Assembly (NCBI RefSeq): GCF_900100535.1
Contig: NZ_FNDG01000007.1
Coordinates: 1 to 64,000 of the forward strand
Reading direction: 5' to 3'
DNA: 64,000 nucleotides
Origin: Phytopseudomonas flavescens
GTDB lineage: Bacteria; Pseudomonadota; Gammaproteobacteria; Pseudomonadales; Pseudomonadaceae
Shown here: piece by piece, positions 36,878-45,768 of the stretch
Layout: the number at the start of each line of letters is the position of its first letter
Position numbering within the stretch: position 1 is the first letter of the stretch
Position numbers and translations under genes: made by a program
The notes under the pieces: generated by a model
Database searches by the model: none
What the model was told of the DNA's origin: nothing
The model's input: only the letters and a program-made list of their open reading frames with translations

Positions 36878-38296
36878 TTACAGTGAGTTCAGAAAGGCCA
36901 GAAGCGCGGCGCGCTCCTCGCTGGAAAATGTCAGTACGTGGCGTTTGGCAGCCTCTGCTTCGCCACCGTGCCAGGCAATGGCTTCGAGCAGGTTGCGAGC
37001 GCGACCGTCATGCAGGAACTGGGTGTGGCCGCTGATTTGCTCGGTCAGGCCGATGCCCCACAACGGCGCGGTGCGCCATTGCCGACCGCTGGCGCGGAAC
37101 TCGCCGCGACCGTCGGCGAGGCCATCGCCCATGTCGTGCAGCAACAGATCGGTGTAGGGGCGGATGGTCTGCCTGGCCAGCTCCGGTTCCGCGGCATCGG
37201 TGGCGGTCACGAAGCTTGGCGTATGACAGCGCTGGCAGCCGGCGCGATGGAACAGGTTCTTGCCTGCCAGCACCTGGGCGTCGTCGGCCCGTCGACGAGC
37301 TGGCACGGCGAGGTTGCGGGTGTAGAACAGCACCATTTTCATGATGTTGTCGCTGACCTCCGGCTCGCCACCGTGGGGCGCCTCGCGGCAGGCGGCCTGC
37401 GCATCGGTGCACTGGTCGTGGGGCACGACGCTGCTGGTCAGGCCCATGTCGTGGGCGAAGGCATGGGCGTTCTGCTGATTCAGGGTCGGTTGTCCGGCCT
37501 TCCAGCCGAAACGGCCGAGCACGGTTTTCTGCTGCACATCGTCCCACACCCAGTTGGGCTGCCCGGCGATGCCGTCACCGTCGCGATCCTCGGGGTCGGC
37601 GTTGGCCAGGATGGCCGCCTCTGGGATCGCTTCGAGCAGGCCGAGGCCGATCATCGGTGGGGCGACCCGGGCCGAAAACTGCGTGTCCGGGTGCATCGGC
37701 CCGTAGCCGAGCTGGCTGATGTTCAACTGTGGCATGCGCAGCTCGATGCCATACCCGTCGTCGAACTGCACGTGGTGGGTGCTGTACGCGACGCGTACCT
37801 TGCCTTCGGGCGCTACGCCGGGGTTGGCCATGTCCTGCAACTGCGCGCCGTACTTCGGTTCGGGCAGCACCCCCTGGCGCTCGATGATCCACGGGTGCGC
37901 GCTGCCGGCAGGAATCGACAGGCGTACCAGCATCGACACGGCGTTGAGGCTGCCGGGTTCGGGCGGGTGGCCACGGCCATCGCGAATGTGGCAGTTCTGG
38001 CAGGCATTGGTGTTGAGCAGTGGGCCGAGACCGTCGCGGGCGGTGGTGGTGGACGGCGCGATCACCCAGGGGTTGCGGAAGAAACTGTTGCCCACGCTGA
38101 AATCCAGACGACGTTCGGCCTCGAGGTTGGCGGAGGGCAGGGAGAACGCGTTGTGGTCGCTGCGCGATACCGTGGCCGTGCCGCCGGAAAGCGCTTCGCC
38201 AGGCTCTGCTTCGGTGAAGCGCGGGGACTGCTCACACGCCGCCAGGCTGAGGGCCAGGCCCAGCATTGGCAGCAGACGACCGGGTGGCGCAGGCAT
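36878..38296 (-). CDS. Di-haem oxidoreductase / DUF1111 lipoprotein
   Basis: A 472-residue protein of the DUF1111 di-haem family, related to bacterial di-haem peroxidases. Two c-type haem sites are visible: CQNCH near residue 100 (LLNTNACQNCHIRDGRGHPP) and CQRCH (FHRAGCQRCHTPSF) in the C-terminal part. A lipobox-like SLAAC follows the signal helix (LLPMLGLALSLAAC). ATG 38296 is chosen; the open frame runs 44 codons further but is not signal-like, and a Met ten codons later is another candidate. Probably a periplasmic electron-transfer or peroxidase partner of the imelysins; activity unproven. Confidence 0.88.
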   Translation of the reverse strand: MPAPPGRLLPMLGLALSLAACEQSPRFTEAEPGEALSGGTATVSRSDHNAFSLPSANLEAERRLDFSVGNSFFRNPWVIAPSTTTARDGLGPLLNTNACQNCHIRDGRGHPPEPGSLNAVSMLVRLSIPAGSAHPWIIERQGVLPEPKYGAQLQDMANPGVAPEGKVRVAYSTHHVQFDDGYGIELRMPQLNISQLGYGPMHPDTQFSARVAPPMIGLGLLEAIPEAAILANADPEDRDGDGIAGQPNWVWDDVQQKTVLGRFGWKAGQPTLNQQNAHAFAHDMGLTSSVVPHDQCTDAQAACREAPHGGEPEVSDNIMKMVLFYTRNLAVPARRRADDAQVLAGKNLFHRAGCQRCHTPSFVTATDAAEPELARQTIRPYTDLLLHDMGDGLADGRGEFRASGRQWRTAPLWGIGLTEQISGHTQFLHDGRARNLLEAIAWHGGEAEAAKRHVLTFSSEERAALLAFLNSL

Positions 38297-38457
38297 CGAC
38301 AGAGTCCGTGACAGGAAAATCAAGGGCGGGAATCTTAGCAGCCTATGCAGCTTTAAATAAGATGGATTTGCATGTGTGGATGGTAGCCGGCGCAGAAACG
38401 AAAAAGGCCGATGCGAGGTGAGTCGCATCGGCCTGGTCTACGCCTGAGGCTGTCGAA

Positions 38458-39795
38458 TCAGAACTCGTGGTCGGCGGTGTCCGGGTTCAGATCGCTGATG
38501 CCCAGCTTGCCAGCCGCCTGCTCGATGGCGCCGGTCTGCTTGACCAGGGCAGCGATGGCATCACGCACCAGTTGCTGGCCCTCGGCATTGTCGGCGGCGA
38601 TCAACTGGTCGAAGTGCTGGCCCTTGTTGGCGCTGTCGACCAGGGCCTGCAGCTTGGCTTCGGTGGCTTCCAGATCGGCCTTCAGGGTGCTGTCGGCAGC
38701 GGCGTCCGCCTTGGCGACCAGCGACGACAGGCTCGGGCCGGTCAGGCTGGTGCCGTCGGCCTTCTTGTACTCGCCCAGGTAGACGTTGCGAATGCCCTTG
38801 CCATTGTAGAAGTGCGAGTTGTGCGTGTTGTCGCTGAAGCAGTCGTGCTCGTCTTCGGTGGAGTTGGCTTCCAGCGCGACCTTCATGCGCTCGCCGGCCA
38901 GCTCACCGAGGGACAGGCTGCCCATGCCGAAGAGGATCTTGCGCAGACCGTTCTCGGCGGATTCGCTTTCCAGGGTGGCGCGGTAGTTGTCGGCTACGCC
39001 GGCTTTCCACTGGCCAGCCATTTCGTCGAGGTCGGCGACCAGCAGTTCGGTGGCGGCCTTCAGGTAAGCACGACGACGCTCGTTGTGGCCGCCGGTGGCG
39101 CCTTCACCGACCACGTAGTCGGTAGCCGGGCGCTCGCCTGCGCCTGGGCCGGTGCCGTGCAGGTCCTGGCCCCAGAGCAGGAATTCGATGGCGTGGTAGC
39201 CGCTGGCGACGTTGGCTTCGGAACCGCCCAGCTCGTTCAGGCTGGCGAGCAGGTCCGGGGTGATTTCGGTGACGTCGACCTTGTCCTCGCCGACCTGGAT
39301 CTCGGTGTTGGCGATGATGTTGGCGCTGGCGCCCGGGTTGCCCAGCGCATGCTGGTAGTCCGCAGCGACGTAGTCGATCAGCCCTTCATCCAGCGGCCAT
39401 GCGTTGACCTGGCCTTCCCAGTCGTCGACGATGGTGTTGCCGAAGCGGAACACTTCGCTCTGCATATAGGGCACGCGTGCGGCCAGCCAGGCCTCGCGGG
39501 CAGCCTTGAGGGTTTCCTGGTTCGGCGTGGCGAGCAGCGCGTCGATGGCGGTCTGCAGGGTTTTCGCCGTGCTGGCGGCGTCGTCGAACACGGCGGAAGC
39601 GATGTCGGCATAGTGCTTGACCACGTCTTGCGCTGCGGCTTCATCGAAGGCGCCGGCTGCTGCTGGTGCACTGCTGGTGCTCGCTTGCGGAGCCGGGGCG
39701 GCGGCTTGGTTGGCAGGCGCTTTGTCTTCGCCGCAGCCCGCCAGGGCAATGGCGATTGTCAGCAGGCTGGCAGAGGCCAGGGGCATACGAATCAT
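38458..39795 (-). CDS. icmP: Imelysin-family iron-regulated protein (IcmP/IrpA-like)
   Basis: A 445-residue lipoprotein (MIRMPLASASLLTIAIALAGC, Cys21) with an Ala/Pro/Gln/Ser-rich linker to about residue 48. The peptidase-like motif GxHxxE is intact as SGYHAIEFLLWG, and the long helical repeat halves are visible (VVKHYADIASAVFDDAASTA, RAYLKAATELLVADLDEMAG). In P. aeruginosa the orthologous protein was described as an insulin-cleaving metalloproteinase; imelysins more generally act in iron uptake. It is first in its operon and a dyad resembling a Fur site lies 60 bases upstream. Confidence 0.88.
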   Translation of the reverse strand: MIRMPLASASLLTIAIALAGCGEDKAPANQAAAPAPQASTSSAPAAAGAFDEAAAQDVVKHYADIASAVFDDAASTAKTLQTAIDALLATPNQETLKAAREAWLAARVPYMQSEVFRFGNTIVDDWEGQVNAWPLDEGLIDYVAADYQHALGNPGASANIIANTEIQVGEDKVDVTEITPDLLASLNELGGSEANVASGYHAIEFLLWGQDLHGTGPGAGERPATDYVVGEGATGGHNERRRAYLKAATELLVADLDEMAGQWKAGVADNYRATLESESAENGLRKILFGMGSLSLGELAGERMKVALEANSTEDEHDCFSDNTHNSHFYNGKGIRNVYLGEYKKADGTSLTGPSLSSLVAKADAAADSTLKADLEATEAKLQALVDSANKGQHFDQLIAADNAEGQQLVRDAIAALVKQTGAIEQAAGKLGISDLNPDTADHEF

Positions 39796-39855
39796 GACGA
39801 AATCCTTTGCGTGTTAATGGGGAGCGCACGTGGTCGTCCACGCGAGCTGCAACAT

Positions 39856-39874
39856 AATGCGAAAGATTTGCATT
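39856..39874 (-). promoter_or_regulatory. AATGC-N9-GCATT dyad, possible Fur-type operator for the imelysin operon
   Basis: A perfect inverted repeat AATGCGAAAGATTTGCATT lies 61 bases before the imelysin start. Its AT-rich centre and NAT-like halves are Fur-like, but agreement with the 19-base consensus is only about 7 of 19, so identity is uncertain. The operon is of a type known to be iron-regulated. Confidence 0.3.
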
Positions 39875-39954
39875 TTACGCAAAGGCTGGATGTGCTACCG
39901 CCCGTTCCGAACCCGGATAATCGCGCTCAGGCTCGATTCAGAGCGGCCCCGGCA

Positions 39955-42018
39955 TCAGAGCGTTGCCGGATCGACGCGGTGCTGCGCGCGGCTGGACTGC
40001 TTGAGATACTGGGTCAGTTCGCGGGCCGGCAGCGGCCTGCTGTAGTAGTAGCCCTGACCTTCATGGCAACCCTGAGCGATGATATAGGCCTCCTGCTCGG
40101 CGGTTTCCACCCCCTCGGCGATGACCTGCATGCCCAGGCTCTTGCCGAGCTGGATGATGGCGCGAACGATGGTGGCGTCGTCCTCGTCCTCGAGCAGATC
40201 CTGCACGAAGCTCTTGTCGATCTTGATCTTGTCCAGCGGCAGGCTTTTCAGGTAACTGAGCGACGAATAGCCGGTACCGAAATCATCGATGGCGATCAGC
40301 GCTCCGGAGCGGCGCAGACTGAGCAGGTGCTGGGCGGCGGTGCTGATGTCTTCCATCAGGCCGGTTTCGGTGACCTCCAGTTCAAGGCTGCGCGCCGGCA
40401 GGCGGTACACCTGCATCAGGTTGTTGACCACCCGCGGCAGTTCGGCGTGGTGCAACTGCACGGTGGACAGGTTGACCGCCATGCGCAGGTCGCCGTGGCC
40501 CTGATCGTGCCACTCGCGCAGCTGACGGCAGGTCTGGTCCAGCACCCATTCGCCAATCGCGATGATGATGCCATTGCGCTCGGCCAGCGGAATGAACAGA
40601 TCCGGTGCAACCAGGCCGTGTTGCGGGTGCTGCCAGCGCAGCAGGGCCTCGACGCCGACCACACGCTGGTCGCGGTAGTTGATCTGTGGCTGATAGACCA
40701 GGTGCAACTGATCCAGCGCCAGGGCATCGCGCAGATCCTTTTCCAGTTCGCGGCGGCGGCGCATCTCGCTGTCGACGCTGGCGATGTAGAACTGATAACG
40801 GTTGCGCGAGCGGCTCTTGGCCAGGGTCATGGTCTGCTCGGCTTTCTGCAGCAGCTTTTCGGGGCTGTCGCCGTCCTCGGGGAACAGGGTGATGCCGATG
40901 GTCGCGCGCAGCTGTATGACGTGCTCGTCGAGGGCGAACGGCGCCTCTAGGTCGTCCAGTACGTTCTGCGCCAGCTCCGCGGCCTCGTAGGGCTGTTCGA
41001 TATCGGCCTGCACCAGGGCGAACTGGTCGCCGCCCAGGCGAGCCAGGGCGCCCAGGCGGCCGCTGTGGCTGCGCAGACGATCGGAGAGTGCCAGCAGCAA
41101 CTGGTCGCCGATCTGGTAGCTGAACTGTTCGTTGATGCCCTTGAAATCGTCCAGCCCGACGCACAGCACGGCCACCCGGCGCTGCAGGCGGCCGGCGTCT
41201 TCGATAATCTGCTCGAGCTGCTGTTGCAACTGCTGGCGATTCGGCAGACCGGTGAGAAAGTCGTACTGCGACATGCGCTGCAGGCTGTTTTCGGCTTCGC
41301 GGCGCAGCTGGGTGTTGCGTTCGATCGAGGCGAGCAGTTGGTTGGCGGTATTGATCCACAGGCCCAGTTCGTTCTTCTCGTGGCCGGCGATCATCGGCAA
41401 CTTGTTCTCGCTGGGCCGATCCGGGTTGATGTTGCTCAGGTGTTCGATGATCTGCGCCAGCGGCTTGGTCAGCAGCCAGTAATAGACCAGGTACAGCACC
41501 AGGCCCATGGCCAGGGCGCGTAGCACCCCGGAAATGAAGATGATCACCGAGTTGGTGAGGAAGCTTTCGCCGTACAACGCGGTATCGAGGGTGATGTTCA
41601 GATCACCGTAGTACTCGTTGTAGGGCTCGCGGCCCACCAGGCGGATGGTGAAGTTCTGCTCTTCACCGAGGATGGGATCGGTCAGCCAGCGCATGGAGGG
41701 CTCGGCCAGCGGCCGGCTTTTTTCGGCCAGCATCTGTTCGCCGGGGTGACCGATGGAGGCATGGCGCACCGACTCATGCTGGAACAGGCCTTCGACGACC
41801 TGCATGCCCATTTCCCGGTCGAGGCTGTAGACCGCCTGGGTCGAAGGATCGCGGAACATGCCGAGGATGCGCTGGGCATCGCTGGTGATCGAGTGGCGGG
41901 TCTTGTAGATATCGAACACGATCTGACCCAGGCTCAACACCACGCCAACGGCAAGCGCGGACAACAGCACGACGCGAAGCAGTTTCACGGACAGACTGTG
42001 CTTGAGTTCCAGCTTCAA
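39955..42018 (-). CDS. bifA: Cyclic-di-GMP phosphodiesterase BifA (GGDQF-EAL)
   Basis: A 687-residue inner-membrane phosphodiesterase that lowers c-di-GMP, favouring motility over biofilm. Two transmembrane helices (about 11-33 and 165-190) flank a periplasmic sensor region; a HAMP-like linker follows. The GGDEF domain is degenerate (RLGGDQFAL), and the EAL domain is complete (VVGVEALLRWQHPQHG, AVNLSTVQLHHAELP, LIAIDDFGTGYSSLSYLK, IAEGVETAEQ). The start is TTG 42018: AGGAA lies seven bases upstream and KLELKHSLSVKLLRVV then matches known BifA N-termini; the longer frame is not conserved-looking. The neighbour sodB is the same as in P. aeruginosa. It opposes WspR functionally. Confidence 0.92.
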   Translation of the reverse strand: MKLELKHSLSVKLLRVVLLSALAVGVVLSLGQIVFDIYKTRHSITSDAQRILGMFRDPSTQAVYSLDREMGMQVVEGLFQHESVRHASIGHPGEQMLAEKSRPLAEPSMRWLTDPILGEEQNFTIRLVGREPYNEYYGDLNITLDTALYGESFLTNSVIIFISGVLRALAMGLVLYLVYYWLLTKPLAQIIEHLSNINPDRPSENKLPMIAGHEKNELGLWINTANQLLASIERNTQLRREAENSLQRMSQYDFLTGLPNRQQLQQQLEQIIEDAGRLQRRVAVLCVGLDDFKGINEQFSYQIGDQLLLALSDRLRSHSGRLGALARLGGDQFALVQADIEQPYEAAELAQNVLDDLEAPFALDEHVIQLRATIGITLFPEDGDSPEKLLQKAEQTMTLAKSRSRNRYQFYIASVDSEMRRRRELEKDLRDALALDQLHLVYQPQINYRDQRVVGVEALLRWQHPQHGLVAPDLFIPLAERNGIIIAIGEWVLDQTCRQLREWHDQGHGDLRMAVNLSTVQLHHAELPRVVNNLMQVYRLPARSLELEVTETGLMEDISTAAQHLLSLRRSGALIAIDDFGTGYSSLSYLKSLPLDKIKIDKSFVQDLLEDEDDATIVRAIIQLGKSLGMQVIAEGVETAEQEAYIIAQGCHEGQGYYYSRPLPARELTQYLKQSSRAQHRVDPATL

Positions 42019-42232
42019 ATAGCAGTTCCTTGTGAGATACCGGACGCCGGACAGGGATTGAGTATTGGCAAAGTCACGGTGGCAGTCAAAGACCTCCGCT
42101 GCACGGCGTCGATCCAATGATGACGGTTTGCCCTAGCGCCTGCATTGTTTCGGAGACGTCCATCAACTCTTGAGGACCGTCTGTCGATCCTGACACATCT
42201 CCCGCCTGCCGTGGACAGGCGTCGTGCACATG

Positions 42233-42266
42233 AAAAAATGCCCCCATGATTCGCATCAGGAGGGCA
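42233..42266 (-). terminator. Rho-independent terminator after sodB
   Basis: On the minus strand TGCCCTCC and GGGGGCA form a stem around a 13-base loop, followed by six T's (42238-42233). Located 46 bases past the sodB stop. Confidence 0.8.
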
Positions 42267-42311
42267 TCGGCATCTGGCTGGTACGCTTGCAGGCAAGCGT
42301 GGTGCTTGGCA

Positions 42312-42893
42312 TCAGGCCGCGAAGTTCTTCGCCACGAAGTCCCAGTTGACCAGGCTCCAGAACGCCTCGACATACTTCGGACGAACGTTGCGGTAGTCAA
42401 TGTAATAGGCGTGTTCCCACACATCGCAGGTCAGCAGCGGCGTATCGCCTGCGGTCAGTGGGCAACCGGCGCCGATGGTGCTGGCCAGCGCCAGGGAACC
42501 GTCAGCCTTCTTCACCAGCCAGCCCCAGCCAGCCCCGAAGGTGCCGATGGTGACCTTGCTGAACTCTTCCTTGAACGTCTCGAAGGAACCGAAGGATTTT
42601 TCGATGGCTGCGGCCAGCTCACCAGTCGGTTGACCGCCGCCGTTGGGGCTCAGGCAGTTCCAGTAGAAGGTGTGGTTCCATACCTGGGCCGCGTTGTTGA
42701 AGATGCCGCCGGAGGACGTCTTGACGATTTCTTCCAGGCTCTTGCCTTCGAACTCGGTACCGGGCACGAGGTTGTTCAGGTTCACCACGTAGGTGTTGTG
42801 GTGCTTGTCGTGGTGGAACTCCAGCGTTTCCTTGGAAATGTGCGGCTGCAGGGCATCGTGTGCATAAGGCAGCGGCGGCAATTCGAAAGCCAT
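42312..42893 (-). CDS. sodB: Superoxide dismutase, iron type
   Basis: A 193-residue cytoplasmic enzyme converting superoxide to oxygen and peroxide. Metal ligands sit in [10 protein letters not shown] (first His), WNHTFYW (second His) and [12 protein letters not shown] (Asp and third His). The Gln in [10 protein letters not shown] is the residue typical of iron rather than manganese enzymes. ATG 42893 is preceded by AGGAG (TAGGAGAACCACC) and starts the family N-terminus [15 protein letters not shown]. Followed by a strong terminator, so probably monocistronic. Confidence 0.97.
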   Translation of the reverse strand: MAFELPPLPYAHDALQPHISKETLEFHHDKHHNTYVVNLNNLVPGTEFEGKSLEEIVKTSSGGIFNNAAQVWNHTFYWNCLSPNGGGQPTGELAAAIEKSFGSFETFKEEFSKVTIGTFGAGWGWLVKKADGSLALASTIGAGCPLTAGDTPLLTCDVWEHAYYIDYRNVRPKYVEAFWSLVNWDFVAKNFAA

Positions 42894-43081
42894 GGTGGTT
42901 CTCCTAATCAGGTCTGTTGCGATGAGCGCAGGGCCGATCACGGGCGGCCAAACATGCGTCGGCGGATTTGTATCCTTTGCGACGCAGGGCAGGGATCATA
43001 GCACCGGGCCTGGCGTATAACCACGCGGCGAGCGTGCCCGGAAACCGCGCTAGAGCCGCTGTCGCCGATCGGGCCGGCGCT

Positions 43082-43921
43082 TCAGGCGAGCTTCAGGGTC
43101 GCCACCCCGGCGACGATGATCAGGCAGGCCAGCAGACGAATCGGCGGCAGGCTCTCCTTGAGCCACAGGCAGCCGATCAGCAGGGCGAATACCACGCTGG
43201 TTTCGCGCAAGGCCGATACCAGCGCCACCGGCGCCTGGGTCATCGCCCAGATGACGATGCTGTAGGCGAGCATCGACATGCTCCCGCCCAGCAGCCCCGC
43301 CCGCCAGTGCGGGCCCAGTTCGCGAACGATACCTGGGCCGCGTTGGCCAAGGATCACCAGGGCCATCACCGCGCCGTTCACGGTGAACAGCCACAGCGAG
43401 TAGGCCAGCGGGTCGCCATTGACACGGGCGCCGGCGGCGTCGGAGAGCGTATAGCCGGCGATGAACAGGGCAGTCATCAGCGCGCTGAACAGCAGGCCGC
43501 CGTTGGCTTCGCCGCTGCCACCCCGGATTGCCATCAACCAGATACCGGCGACCAGCACCGCCAGGCCGAGCAGTTGCCCGGCTGGCAGGGTTTCGCCCAG
43601 CAAAAGCACCGACAAACCGGCCACCAGCAGGGGAGAACTGCCCCTGGAAATGGGATAGACCTGACCGAGATCGCCGTATCGATAGGCACGGCTGAGGAAC
43701 ACGTTGTAGCCGATGTGCAGGAGTGCCGAGAGGACGATCCACGGCCAGGCCGCGGCGTTCGGCAGGGCTACCCACGGCAGGGCCAGCACGGCGACGGCAG
43801 CGGCGCCGATCTGCATCAGCGAAGCGGTGAGAAAACGATCCAGGCCGATTTTCAGCAGCGCGTTCCAGCCCGCGTGCAGGGTTGCCGAGGCGATTACCAT
43901 GAGAAAGACGCTGGTTTCCAC
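43082..43921 (-). CDS. EamA/DMT-family transporter
   Basis: A 279-residue inner-membrane protein with about ten hydrophobic helices in two EamA halves (SVFLMVIASATLHAGWNALL, LLVAGLSVLLLGETLPAGQL, GLLGGSMSMLAYSIVIWAMT, LACLIIVAGVATLKLA). Members of the drug/metabolite superfamily export amino acids, nucleosides or drugs; the substrate here cannot be told. GTG 43921 is chosen because GGAG lies a few bases upstream and the protein then starts at its first helix; an ATG at 43972 would add 17 unlikely residues. It follows the lysE gene by 61 bases on the same strand. Confidence 0.85.
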   Translation of the reverse strand: METSVFLMVIASATLHAGWNALLKIGLDRFLTASLMQIGAAAVAVLALPWVALPNAAAWPWIVLSALLHIGYNVFLSRAYRYGDLGQVYPISRGSSPLLVAGLSVLLLGETLPAGQLLGLAVLVAGIWLMAIRGGSGEANGGLLFSALMTALFIAGYTLSDAAGARVNGDPLAYSLWLFTVNGAVMALVILGQRGPGIVRELGPHWRAGLLGGSMSMLAYSIVIWAMTQAPVALVSALRETSVVFALLIGCLWLKESLPPIRLLACLIIVAGVATLKLA

Positions 43922-43981
43922 AGAGCCTCCGGCAACGTGCGACAGGACGGGCAGCATAGCACCGTCGTCCATCTCGACGGC

Positions 43982-44584
43982 CTACAAGGGCTTGGCGATC
44001 AGTTGCCAGGTTATCGCCAGCATCATCACGGCCACCAGCAGATCGATGATTCGCCAGGTCAGCGGCCGAGCCAGCCATGGCGCCAGCCAGGCAGCGCCGA
44101 GCGCCAGGCACATGAACCACAGCAGCGACGCGCTGGCGGCGCCGGCCGCGTAGGCCTCGGGCACGCTCTGCTGGGCGCCGAGGGAGCCGATCAACAGCAC
44201 GGTATCGAGGTAGACGTGGGGGTTGAGCAGGGTCACGGCCAGGGTCGCGAGCAACACCGCACGCAGCGGACGGGGGGCGCCTCTTTCTAACAGCAGGGCG
44301 TTCGGCCGACAGGCGCGCCGCAATGCCTGGGTGCCGTACCAGAGCAGAAAGGCCGCACCACCCCAGCGCGCGATACCCAGCAGCCATTCGCTTTGCAGCA
44401 GCAGGGTCGCCAGACCGAACACACCGGCGCTGATCAGCAAGGCATCGCAGGCGATGCACAACAGCGCCACCGGCAGGTGGTGCTCGCGGCGCAGGCTCTG
44501 GGCGAGGACGAAGGCATTCTGTGCGCCGAGCGCGACGATCAGGCCGGCGGTGATCGCCAGGCCATTGCTGTAGCTCTGCCACAT
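43982..44584 (-). CDS. LysE/ArgO-family amino-acid exporter
   Basis: A 200-residue membrane protein of the LysE family with six hydrophobic helices. The N-terminal signature GLAITAGLIVALGAQNAFVL and the conserved AVTLLNPHVYLDTVLLIGSL are clear. LysE and ArgO export basic amino acids (lysine, arginine). It is divergent from an argP-like regulator with a 152-base gap, the known argO/argP logic in which ArgP with arginine or lysine tunes the exporter. Substrate is inferred from that context. Confidence 0.9.
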   Translation of the reverse strand: MWQSYSNGLAITAGLIVALGAQNAFVLAQSLRREHHLPVALLCIACDALLISAGVFGLATLLLQSEWLLGIARWGGAAFLLWYGTQALRRACRPNALLLERGAPRPLRAVLLATLAVTLLNPHVYLDTVLLIGSLGAQQSVPEAYAAGAASASLLWFMCLALGAAWLAPWLARPLTWRIIDLLVAVMMLAITWQLIAKPL

Positions 44585-44683
44585 GGTCAGCGCGCCTGTG
44601 CCTGAGGGGAGAAAGGGAAGTTGCCGAGACCTGACATGACCGATGCATCCTGAATAGGGGAGGGATGGCTATCAGTCTGTGGC

Positions 44684-44709
44684 GATTGCTTGTATAAGGA
44701 AAAGCAATC
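44684..44709. promoter_or_regulatory. Inverted repeat, probable ArgP (LysR-type) operator
   Basis: GATTGCTT at 44684-44691 and AAGCAATC at 44702-44709 are exact inverted copies ten bases apart, in the divergent gap between lysE and argP and 28 bases before the argP start. Placement and symmetry suit a LysR-type regulator binding site; binding is not shown. Confidence 0.5.
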
Positions 44710-44736
44710 CTCCTGATCGCTCATTAGGAAAATCGA

Positions 44737-45630
44737 TTGCTCGATTACAAGTTGCTGGCTGCCCTTGCCGCGGTCGTCGAACAGGCTGGCTTCGAGCGCG
44801 CTGCCCAGGTCCTGGGGCTGTCGCAATCGGCGGTGTCCCAGCGCATCAAGCTGCTGGAAGCGCGCATCGGCCAGCCTGTGCTGTTGCGCGCCATGCCGCC
44901 GACGCCCACCGAAGTCGGTCGGCGCCTGCTCAACCATGTGCAGCAGGTGCGCCTGCTCGAGCGTGATCTGCAGCAGCAGGTGCCGGCCCTGGAGGCCGAT
45001 GGTGAGACCCAGCGGCTGCGCATCGCCGTCAACGCCGACAGCCTGGCGACCTGGTGGGCGAGGGCGGTGGCGGATTTCTGCGCCAGCCACCGGGTGTTGC
45101 TGGAGCTGGTGGTCGAGGATCAGGAAGTGGGCCTCAAGCGCATGCGCGCCGGCGATGTGGCGGCTTGCGTGTGTGCGGCGGAGCGTCCGGTCTCCGGCGC
45201 TCGCAGCCTGCCGCTCGGGGCCATGCGCTATCGGGCCATGGCCAGCCCGGCCTTCATCGCCCGACATTTTCCCGGCGGCGTGACGGCCGAGCGGCTGGCC
45301 CATGTGCCGGCCATCGTATTCGGCCCGGACGACCAGTTGCAGCACCGCTACCTCAGTGAGCTTGGCCTGTCGGGCAGCTTCCTGCATCACCTGTGCCCTT
45401 CATCGGAAGGTTTCCTGCGGCTGACCGCCGAGGGCCTGGGCTGGGGCATGGTGCCCGAGCCACAGATGCACGAGGCGCTGGCCAGCGGTGCGCTCGTCGA
45501 GCTGCTCGCCGAGAGGCCCATCGACGTGCCGCTTTACTGGCATCACTGGCGCAATGGCGGCGAGCTGCTCGACCGCCTGACCGGGTATTTGCACCGCCAT
45601 GCGGGTGATTATCTGGTGCCATTGGGGTAA
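44737..45630 (+). CDS. argP: LysR-family transcriptional regulator ArgP (IciA)
   Basis: A 297-residue LysR-type regulator. Residues 1-60 are the winged helix (YKLLAALAAVVEQAGFERAA, LGLSQSAVSQRIKLLE), followed by the effector-binding domain (RLRIAVNADSLATWWARAVA). ArgP senses arginine or lysine and activates the exporter gene argO; that gene is divergent here. The start is TTG 44737, preceded by AGGAA, and gives the family N-terminus MLDYKLLAAL; no downstream ATG fits. Other names are IciA and, by old annotation, inhibitor of chromosome initiation. Confidence 0.88.
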   Translation: MLDYKLLAALAAVVEQAGFERAAQVLGLSQSAVSQRIKLLEARIGQPVLLRAMPPTPTEVGRRLLNHVQQVRLLERDLQQQVPALEADGETQRLRIAVNADSLATWWARAVADFCASHRVLLELVVEDQEVGLKRMRAGDVAACVCAAERPVSGARSLPLGAMRYRAMASPAFIARHFPGGVTAERLAHVPAIVFGPDDQLQHRYLSELGLSGSFLHHLCPSSEGFLRLTAEGLGWGMVPEPQMHEALASGALVELLAERPIDVPLYWHHWRNGGELLDRLTGYLHRHAGDYLVPLG

Positions 45631-45768
45631 GAACCTGTTCACAGGCTGCTGCGCCCCGCTCTTGCCTGGCTCTGGCTCTGGCTCGCAAGACTTTGAACAG
45701 CTTCCAGGCGGCCTGCCGCGACCCTGCGCCAGGCTTTATAGTGCGCCGACGAGCGAGCGGAGGACGTG

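Noticed and set aside
38467..40950. Plus-strand open frame of 827 codons opposite icmP and bifA
   Set aside because: Shadow of two confidently identified minus-strand genes.
45631..45768. IS5-end-like string AACCTGTTCACAG after argP
   Set aside because: Only about ten bases resemble the IS end at 1574; no transposase or second end is nearby.
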